A stretch of DNA of 64,000 bases, from the NCBI GenBank assembly GCA_963816435.1, contig CAWFKS010000005.1:226959-290958 (forward strand), read 5' to 3'. The position numbers and the translations under genes are program-made. The stretch is from CAWFKS01 sp963816435 (GTDB taxonomy: Bacteria; Pseudomonadota; Alphaproteobacteria; Rhizobiales; Rhizobiaceae). Positions 57,865-64,000 of this stretch are shown in pieces (positions within the stretch are counted from its first letter, which is position 1; every line of letters begins with the position of its first letter). The notes beneath the pieces were generated by a model. That model had not been told where the DNA came from. It saw only the letters and a list, made by a program, of their open reading frames with translations, and did no database searches.

Positions 57865-60153
57865 ATGGGAAACGACCTCGTGAAGCCAGGCGGCGAGGGC
57901 GGCGGCGACGGAGACGGCATCGAGCCCGTCGACCTGAAGGAGGCGCTCGAGGAGCGCTACCTCGCCTACGCGCTCTCCACCATCATGCACCGCGCCCTGC
58001 CGGACGTGCGCGACGGGCTGAAGCCCGTCCACCGGCGCATCCTGCACGCCATGCGGCTTGCCAGGCTCGAGCCCGGCACGCGCTTTTCCAAGTGCGCCGC
58101 GATCGTCGGCGACGTCATGGGCAAGTTCCACCCGCATGGCGACCAGTCGATCTACGACGCGCTGGTCAGGCTCGCCCAGACCTTCGCCATGCGCTACCCG
58201 CTGGTCGACGGGCAGGGCAATTTCGGCAATATCGACGGCGACAGCCCGGCGGCCATGCGCTACACCGAGGCGCGCATGACCGAGGCCGCCGGCGAGCTTC
58301 TCGACGGCATCACCGAGGACGCGGTCGATTTCCGCCTCACCTACAACGAGGAGAACGAGGAGCCGGTCGTGCTCCCCGGCGCCTTCCCGAACCTTCTGGC
58401 CAACGGCGCGTCGGGCATCGCGGTCGGCATGGCGACCTCGATCCCGCCGCACAACGCCGCCGAGATCTGCGACGCAGCCCTCCACCTGATCGCCCAGCCC
58501 GACGCCTCCACCGCCGACCTGCTGCAGTTCGTGCAGGGCCCGGACTTCCCGACCGGCGGCACCATCGTCGACCCGCGCGCTTCGATCCGCGAGGCCTACG
58601 AGACCGGCCGCGGCTCCTTCCGCCAGCGCGCCCGCTGGCACCGCGAGGACCAGGGCAGGGGCACCTGGATCGCGGTGGTCACCGAGATCCCCTACGGCGT
58701 GCAGAAGTCGCGGCTGATCGAGAAGACCGCCGAGCTGCTTCTGGCCCGCAAGCTGCCGCTTCTGGAAGACATCCGCGACGAGTTGGCCGAGGACATCCGC
58801 ATCGTGCTGATGCCGAAGAGCCGCGCGGTCGATCCCGACCTGTTGATGGAATCGCTGTTCAAGCTCACCGAGCTCGAGACGCGCTTCCCCCTGAACATGA
58901 ACGTTTTGAGCAAGGGCCGCGTGCCCGGCGTGCTGTCCTTGAAGCAGGTGCTGCGCGAGTGGCTCGACCACCGCCGCGAGGTGCTGATCCGCCGCTCGAG
59001 GCACCGGCTGGCCGAGATCGAGCGCCGGCTGGAAGTGCTCGGCGGCCTGCTGATCGCCTATCTCAACATCGACGAGGTGATCCGCATCATCCGCACCGAG
59101 GACGATCCCAAGGCGGTGATGATCGCCCGCTGGGACCTGTCCGACCTGCAGGCCGAATCGATCCTCAACATGCGCCTGCGCGCCCTGCGCAAGCTCGAGG
59201 AAATCGAGATCCGCAAGGAGCACGACGCCCTCGTCGAGGAGAAGGGGCAGATCGAGGCGCTGCTCGCCTCCACCGCCAAGCAGTGGCAGACCGTGCGCTG
59301 GGAGGTCGAGCAGGTCCGCGCCAAATACGGCCCCGACACCGAGCTCGGCAGGCGCCGCACCGATTTCGCCGAGGCGCCGGAGGTCGATCTGGCCGATGTC
59401 GCCCAGGCGATGATCGAGAAGGAGCCGGTCACCATCGTGGTCTCGGAAAAGGGCTGGCTGCGCGCCATGAAGGGCCACATGTCCGACACCAGCGCGCTGA
59501 CCTTCAAGGAGGGCGACAGCCTCAAGCTCGCCTTCCACGCCCAGACCACCGACAAGATCCTGCTGGCCACCACCGGCGGCAAGTTCTTCACGCTGGGGGC
59601 CGACCGGCTGCCCGGCGGGCGCGGCCACGGCGAGCCGGTGCGCATCATGGTCGACATGGAAAACGACCAGGCGATCCTCACCGCCTTCGTCCACGACCCG
59701 GCGAGGAAGCGCCTGCTGGTCTCGTGGACCGGCAACGGTTTCGTCGTGCCGGAGGCCGAGCTCGTCGCCAACACCCGCAAGGGCAAGCAGGTGATGAACG
59801 TCAAGTCGCCCGACGAGACGAAGCTGTGCCTGGAGATGCCCGAGGGCGCCGATCACCTGGCGATCGTCGGCGAGAACCGCAAGATGCTGGTCTTCCGCTT
59901 CGCCGGCGAGGGCGCCCGGGACGCCGACCGCATCCCCGAAATGCCGCGCGGCAAGGGCGTGCGCCTGCAGAAATACAAGGACGGCGGCGTTTCCGACGCA
60001 AAACCGTTCGCCGGCGCCGACGGCCTGTCATGGACCGACTCCGCCGGCCGCGTCTTCGTCAAGCCGCTTGGCGAGCTGACCGAATGGCTGGGATCACGGG
60101 CGGCGGCGGGCCGCATGGTGCCAAAAGGGTTTCCGAGGACGGGGCGGTTTTAG
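57865..60153 (+). CDS. parC: DNA topoisomerase IV subunit A
   Basis: 762 residues, intact. Catalytic Arg-Tyr at 132-133 (AAMRYTEARMTEAA); quinolone-resistance region GDVMGKFHPHGDQSIYDALV at about 82-101, with Gln where E. coli has Ser80, as is usual for alphaproteobacterial ParC. A coiled-coil tower and C-terminal beta-pinwheel blades (KGKQVMNVKSPDETKLCLEM) complete it. It decatenates daughter chromosomes with ParE (topo IV B), which is not in the window. Its stop lies 7 bases from the convergent accessory module. Confidence 0.96.
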   Translation: MGNDLVKPGGEGGGDGDGIEPVDLKEALEERYLAYALSTIMHRALPDVRDGLKPVHRRILHAMRLARLEPGTRFSKCAAIVGDVMGKFHPHGDQSIYDALVRLAQTFAMRYPLVDGQGNFGNIDGDSPAAMRYTEARMTEAAGELLDGITEDAVDFRLTYNEENEEPVVLPGAFPNLLANGASGIAVGMATSIPPHNAAEICDAALHLIAQPDASTADLLQFVQGPDFPTGGTIVDPRASIREAYETGRGSFRQRARWHREDQGRGTWIAVVTEIPYGVQKSRLIEKTAELLLARKLPLLEDIRDELAEDIRIVLMPKSRAVDPDLLMESLFKLTELETRFPLNMNVLSKGRVPGVLSLKQVLREWLDHRREVLIRRSRHRLAEIERRLEVLGGLLIAYLNIDEVIRIIRTEDDPKAVMIARWDLSDLQAESILNMRLRALRKLEEIEIRKEHDALVEEKGQIEALLASTAKQWQTVRWEVEQVRAKYGPDTELGRRRTDFAEAPEVDLADVAQAMIEKEPVTIVVSEKGWLRAMKGHMSDTSALTFKEGDSLKLAFHAQTTDKILLATTGGKFFTLGADRLPGGRGHGEPVRIMVDMENDQAILTAFVHDPARKRLLVSWTGNGFVVPEAELVANTRKGKQVMNVKSPDETKLCLEMPEGADHLAIVGENRKMLVFRFAGEGARDADRIPEMPRGKGVRLQKYKDGGVSDAKPFAGADGLSWTDSAGRVFVKPLGELTEWLGSRAAAGRMVPKGFPRTGRF

Positions 60154-60160
60154 GGGTGCA

Positions 60161-61165
60161 CTAAACGACAATCAGCCGGTGTAGGCGGCTATTGTCGCCG
60201 ATTTCGGTAATCGCATGAAACATTTGATCGCCTAGGTCATACGCTTCCTTCATCAGCTCCGCAGATTTCTTGGCATCCATAAAACTGTCGATGAGAGAGG
60301 CTTCATTCAAATTCGTCCGCTCTAAAAAGATCTCGTGACTGACTTAATACACCCTTCACTGCGGTTCTCGCTTCACCAAGCTCCTCCTGCCGAAGGAGCC
60401 ATTCCAGCCGCTCCGTCGGCGTCATTTGCGTCATGACTCTGGCGTCATCAGGAGACACAGATCCCTTCTGTCGATAAAATGCTAAGAGCACAAGCAAGGC
60501 AGAATAGCATGTCAGTAGACGGCTGTGTTTTAGCTTGTAGTTCTTTAGCTTTCTCTTAGCCTTCTTCATGCTGGGTTTGCGCTCGGTTCTTGCTTCGTGA
60601 TTTACGCAGAACGTACGCCATAGCCGCAAGATATCATTTGCTAAAAAACCGGGGACAAAATCCGTCTTGTGATCTTTGTACTCCTGCCAGTATTCGGCCA
60701 ATACCTGGCTTATTACATCCTCGTAAACATCTCCACCGAGAAGCGGGCGGCTTTCCAGAAGAAGAAGCAGCCGCGCCGTAAATGTATTCGTAGCGTCGTC
60801 TTCCTGGGTGCCAAGCGTCTTTGTTAATTCGTGTACCAGAAGTGAACAAGATAACGACCGTCCCCGTCAAATTCTGGTATGTTTAGCTGCCTCGTAGCTT
60901 CAATTAGGTCTGCCTTTATGCAGATTTCGTCCAGCCGCTTCAGCTGACTTTGTGCAATGCCGTCCTTGGATAAATTTTCTTTTTGTTTTCCTACGAGAAA
61001 TAGATCTAAGTCACTGGTAACTGGCTTGCTTCCTCACGGCCGAATGAACCGGTTGCATAGGCGCACGCCTTTCCGGCAATAAGCGACTTTGGCATCTGCG
61101 AGATGTGCCTGGAGTTCTGCGACGCGCCTCCGGGTTTCCTCTCGGCGTCTTTCGAGTTCACCCAT
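60161..61165 (-). CDS. Nucleotidyltransferase-like protein of an accessory module (four frame changes)
   Basis: About 334 residues when repaired: start MGELERRREETRRRVAELQA at 61165, insertion near 61081 (AAA), deletion near 61037, deletion near 60850, insertion near 60335; stop TAG at 60161-60163. The shifts sum to zero. NTase core: YATGSFGREEA followed by TSDLDLFLVG, the GS-x10-DxD pattern of Pol-beta-type NTases. Then a helical C-terminal half (NTFTARLLLLLESRPLL, YWQEYKDHKTDFVPGFLAND, KNYKLKHSRLLTCYSALLVL). It overlaps the exonuclease gene by 8 bases. GC content is clearly below the rest of the window (28 of 60 bases at 60481-60540). Substrate unknown; could be a CD-NTase or tRNA/protein-modifying enzyme. 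Confidence 0.65.
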
Positions 61166-61792
61166 TGCCACCCTCCCATTCAAATATGTTGGCGAAAATC
61201 TCAGCCTGCTCGATCGCATCATCAAGCGCGTGATGCGTGTGCGGTCTAGTGGATTGAAGAAGTCGCGGCAGCCTCGAGCGACCAGCCATTGAGATTGGAA
61301 CTTTTGCCTTCACGGCTACCGCGGTCTTGATATCGAAACACCGAGAATAGTCAAAGGGCGATCCGTAATTGAGGAATCTCGTAAAATACCAATAAAGCCA
61401 TGTCCAATCGAAGCTCAAAGGATACGCAACCAGCACAGGTTTTCTGTGCCCCGCTATATGCCGTATCCACAACGAGGCGTCCGTGAACGCGCGTTCAGGA
61501 CTTTGCCCTGCCAGCAGTAGTTTGTTACGATCCAAGCCATTGATCGCAAGCGCTTCTTCTTGAAATTCATCGGATATTGGCTTCACTTCCGAATAGAACG
61601 ATTTCTGGTAATCGGATGGGCGCACAAATTGCGTGCCATCAAAGGATCCAGCGTAAACAATCGCGAACACAGAATCGAATACGGTCCAGGAATAGGTCCG
61701 TCCGTCTCGACGTCGGCGGAAAAATACGCGTCAGTGCTTTCAGGCATATTCAACGGCTTCCCCGTGGTCGACTGCAACGCAACGTAAGACAT
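61158..61792 (-). CDS. DEDDh 3'-5' exonuclease-domain protein of an accessory module (one frameshift)
   Basis: About 211 residues if one missing base near 61668 is restored. ExoI AYFSADVETDGPIPGPYSIL (D-x-E), ExoII Asp in LVAYPLSFDWTWLYWYF, ExoIII THHALDDAIEQAEIF (H-x-A-x-x-D): all DEDDh residues are present. DnaQ-like fold without polymerase-linked domains. First gene of the pair, transcribed toward parC. Low GC. Such stand-alone exonucleases occur in mobile and defence loci. Confidence 0.75.
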
Positions 61793-62104
61793 AGGTGGCC
61801 TCGCTCCTTAGATATGCCCATTGGTCTGCGATGTCTCAGAGGTCACTCAGCCTGAGGAGAATTGCGTCAGGCCACATCATGCCATACCACTACCAAGCGC
61901 TTCGGAACAAACAATGAACATAATGGGTTTTCCCCGCGCTGTGGCATATCTAGACAGCGGGTACCGTTGCCGGCCAGCCAAGGTTCCGGCACCATGATGC
62001 AAAGCAGGCCAATCAAGGCTGCGGTTATCGGAGGAACAATCATGCCCTAGGGCGGCTCGAAAGTTGCTTCGGTCGGCTTCGTCGTTTCCCAACAAGCGAT
62101 CCTC
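61793..62104. other. Intergenic region upstream of the exonuclease and DUF2161 genes
   Basis: 312 bases between divergent genes, so it should contain both promoters. Base composition climbs from AT-richer (61793-61930) to the GC of the core chromosome, so the right border of the low-GC insert probably lies here, near 61930-62060. I see no integrase, tRNA end or clear direct repeat marking a border. Confidence 0.5.
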
Positions 62105-62778
62105 ATGCCCGAAACCTCCCTCTACGCCCCGGTCAAAACCTTCCTGGAATTGCTCGGCTACGCCGTGAAAGGCGAGGTCGGCGGGTGCGACGTGCTGGCG
62201 GTGAAGGACGGCGAGCCGCCGGTGCTGGTCGTCTGCGAACTCAAGCTGCGCTTCAACCTCGAACTGGTGCTGCAGGGCGTCGAGCGCGCCGCGGCGGCGA
62301 CGAAGTGTGGCTGGCCGCGCGGGTCACCGACAGCGCACGGGCGAGGGGGCGCGGCAGGGGTAGGGAGGCCGACAAGCGCTTTCGCCAGCTCTGCCGCGGG
62401 CTCGGCTTCGGCATGCTCGGCGTGCTGCCCGACGGGCGCGTCGAGGCGATCGTCAGCCCTGTCTCGCCGTTTCCGCGCCGCGACCCGAAGCGCCGCTCGC
62501 AGCTCCACGAGGAATGGACCAAACGCCGGGGCGATCCCGCCGCCGGCGGCTCGACACGGGCGCCGATCATGACAGCTTACAGGCAGGAGGCGCTGGCCTG
62601 CGCGGCGGCCCTCGCCGAGGGGCCGATGCGGCCGCGCGACCTGAAACCGCAGAGCGGGCGCGCCTACGGAATACTGCGCAACAATGTCTATGGCTGGTTC
62701 GTGCGCGAGGCGCGCGGCCTCTACGGCCTCACCGAGGCGGGCCGCGAAGCGCTCGTGCGCTGGCAGCCGGCCGGCTGA
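62105..62778 (+). CDS. DUF2161-family PD-(D/E)XK nuclease-like protein (one frameshift)
   Basis: 224 residues if one missing base near 62302 (in a GCG run) is restored. N terminus SLYAPVKTFLELLGYAVKGE, then GCDVLAVKDG and LVVCELKLRF, the D-x12-ExK arrangement of PD-(D/E)XK nucleases. The C-terminal part (MRPRDLKPQSGRAYGILRNN, YGLTEAGREALVRWQ) looks like a winged helix. Widely present in alphaproteobacteria as DUF2161, function not established. GC content is that of the core genome. Confidence 0.75.
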
Positions 62779-62828
62779 TCCTTTTTCGTTTGCGGCCGGC
62801 GGCGGCGGGGTCGACCTCTGGAGTATCA

Positions 62829-62857
62829 CCCGAAAGCCGGAAAAGCCGGCTTTCGGG
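62829..62857. repeat. Perfect 12-bp hairpin between convergent genes
   Basis: CCCGAAAGCCGG (62829-62840) and CCGGCTTTCGGG (62846-62857) around AAAAG. It has no adjoining T run on either strand. The 11-mer CCGGCTTTCGG appears again at 63117-63127, so this may be a small dispersed palindrome rather than a terminator. Confidence 0.75.
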
Positions 62858-62899
62858 AAGGGATCGTGCTCTGGCAGGAAGCTCGGTGGCGATGGCGGT

Positions 62900-63079
62900 T
62901 CAGCCGCTTCGGCTCATGCGCACCAGCGAGCCGACCAGCCCGATCACGCCGCAGGCAAGAAGAATCGATTCCAGCGTCGCCACTGCCGGGCTCGGCGCCT
63001 CGCCCGACGACGACAGCATGGAAAAGCCGGCCAGCGCGATGCCGATCGCGCTGATGATGGCGGTTGTTCGCGGATTCAT
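62900..63079 (-). CDS. Small two-helix membrane protein
   Basis: 59 residues: MNPRTTAIISAIGIALAGFS at the start and GVIGLVGSLVRMSRSG at the end, with a short Ser/Gly/Pro linker (SSSGEAPSPA). Two membrane segments (about 7-23 and 36-54). A purine-rich AAGGAA site precedes the ATG. Function unknown. Too short for most ORF filters but has good codon bias and ribosome site. Confidence 0.55.
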   Translation of the reverse strand: MNPRTTAIISAIGIALAGFSMLSSSGEAPSPAVATLESILLACGVIGLVGSLVRMSRSG

Positions 63080-63129
63080 TTTTGGTGTTCCTTCCCCAGG
63101 GGAAACTATCTGATATCCGGCTTTCGGCC

Positions 63130-63765
63130 TCTGTCAATCGGGATGGCGGGGAGGGGGCAGGGCGCGGCGTGCTGCCACCCTCCGCGATTGGCAGAGCCAT
63201 AAATGCAGTTCGTCATCCCGGAAGGCGGATGGCGCGAAGCGGCGTGCGCCTATCCGGGACCCATTCCGGAAGAGATCGGAAGCGCGAGGCGGCGGAGAAA
63301 GGGTGCCGACGCTTCTTGCCCCCGCCCGGTAGCGATGCTTCCGTCTGCCTTAGGGGGTCCCTCACAGCCGGCCGCTCCTCCCTTCCAATCGGCCCGGGTT
63401 CCGAGATGCCGCGGAGGTCGTGCCATCCCCTCCCCCTTGAGGGAGAGGGTGGACCGGAGCGCAGCGACGGGACGGGTGGGGTAGCCTCGGCCGTGCTCGG
63501 CGTGAATTTCCTGACGTAGCAAGTAGGCCGCCCTGGCACCGCCCCCCGCTTGACCCCACCTCGCTCTTGCTCGGCGATCCTCCTCCCGTCGAGGGGGAGG
63601 TGAGGCGTCGGCGCTTGGGCCAGCCCCCAAACGTGGACAGCCGCGCCACACTGTATCGCCTAACCCGTTGTTCCCACTCACTACTCCCTATTCCCTACTC
63701 CCTTTTGTCCCCACCCTCTCCACCCTCCCTTACCATCGCCCTCAGTCCCTTCCGCGGGAACACCG
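63130..63765. repeat. Gene-free region of rhizobial intergenic repeat units
   Basis: No credible gene. It contains units of the type CCCCTCCCCCTTGAGGGAGA (63429-63480, continuing GGAGCGCAGCGACG) and CCTCCTCCCGTCGAGGGGGAG (about 63583-63605), each a GC palindrome centred on TTGA or TCGA, plus CCCTATTCCCTACTCCC (about 63688-63704). Such sequences are common in Mesorhizobium-like intergenic DNA. All frames are open for stretches only because of high GC. Confidence 0.7.
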
Positions 63766-63844
63766 GTCGTGACGGTGATTGCGTGGGGAGGGACCGGCGC
63801 CTCCGTCGGATCGCGTAACGTGCGCGGTTCGTCCGGGGCGGCAC

Positions 63845-63965
63845 TGTCCAAGGGTTCCCCTGGGGGTACTACCGGCCCCTGTGCGCTGGACGAGCGCTTA
63901 AGGGTACCCGGCGAGGCGGCGGTGATGAGCCGTCGCTGCTGGAGGAAGAGGCGGGAGCGACGCGA
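63845..63965 (+). other. Hairpin-rich segment before the window edge, possible structured leader
   Basis: Several local inverted repeats follow each other: GCGCT-GGACG-AGCGC (63883-63897), the palindrome GGGTACCC (63902-63909) and GCGGCGG-TGATGAG-CCGTCGC (about 63917-63937). A purine-rich GGAGGAAGAGGCGGGAG follows. The order resembles a structured 5' leader ahead of a gene, but I cannot match it to a named riboswitch or RNA motif. Confidence 0.35.
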
Positions 63966-64000
63966 ATGTCGCTTGTCGCGGAAAAACTCCTGAAACCGGG
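63966..64000 (+). CDS. Possible start of a gene cut by the window edge
   Basis: ATG at 63966 after a purine-rich site opens MSLVAEKLLKP and runs off the window. Only 11 codons are visible, so neither function nor reality can be judged; the overlapping frame from 63769 is less likely. Confidence 0.3.
   Translation, partial: MSLVAEKLLKP

Noticed and set aside
60303..60701. Separate 132-residue hypothetical gene
   Set aside because: It is one frame segment of the nucleotidyltransferase gene; conserved helical sequence continues in other frames on both sides.
62829..62857. Perfect hairpin as a Rho-independent terminator
   Set aside because: There is no T run on either strand.
63769..63993. 74-codon plus-strand frame near the right edge
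   Set aside because: Composition is low-complexity and it overlaps the hairpin-rich segment; no domain or convincing ribosome site.

Overview
The window looks like chromosomal DNA of a GC-rich alphaproteobacterium of the order Rhizobiales, probably near Mesorhizobium, Aminobacter or Phyllobacterium. The reasons are gene content and order: a giant GPR/RgsE-type growth-pole coiled-coil protein, dksA next to a divergent FliO-like gene and cckA, metC divergent from the PAP2 gene that precedes aapJQMP, alphaproteobacterial HdaA and ParC, and the intergenic palindromes typical of rhizobia. I saw no tRNA, rRNA, CRISPR array or transposase.

Layout. 1-243: end of a PqiC-like lipoprotein gene. 472-6528 (-): giant coiled-coil polar-growth protein. 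6789-9353: Hpt protein, [2Fe-2S] ferredoxin, ferredoxin-NADP reductase, secreted HEXXH protein. 9466-11201: folate genes folP-folB-folK. 11212-16953 (-): KefB-type exchanger, secreted protein, YcjF-YcjX pair, SixA-like phosphatase. 17207-21211: dksA, FliO-like gene, cckA. 21560-27395: urea transporter urtABCDE behind a textbook sigma-54 promoter. 27522-31270: small genes, hdaA, an AI-2E family permease and pgsA. 31332-38393: metC, PAP2 phosphatase and the general amino-acid transporter aapJQMP. 38514-41783 (-): monooxygenase, NDUFS6-like zinc protein, and a small operon with a prokaryotic ionotropic-glutamate-receptor-like channel. 41963-45697: ppk-ppx. 45730-50133 (-): hydrolase, C26 amidohydrolase, RNase D, MFS permease. 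50291-52766: parDE and aspS. 52876-60153: membrane protein, glycosyltransferase, pcp, ddl, a secreted protein and parC. 60161-61792 (-): a low-GC accessory module of a DEDDh exonuclease and a GS/DxD nucleotidyltransferase. 62105-63079: DUF2161 nuclease-like protein and a 59-residue membrane protein. 63130-64000: repeat-rich intergenic DNA, then possibly the first codons of another gene.

Nitrogen theme. Two complete high-affinity uptake operons, urt (urea) and aap (amino acids), sit about 6 kb apart. In both, the binding-protein gene is separated from the permease genes by hairpin-rich spacers, and palindromic repeats lie directly after the stop codons of urtA, urtE and aapP.

Sequence quality. 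At least 15 genes, several of them normally essential or universal (ddl, folB, pgsA, cckA), are interrupted by single-base indels, mostly one extra base in a short homopolymer. I count about 26 events, 20 of them insertions. This looks like consensus or assembly error rather than decay, so split genes are annotated as single genes with the frameshift sites given.
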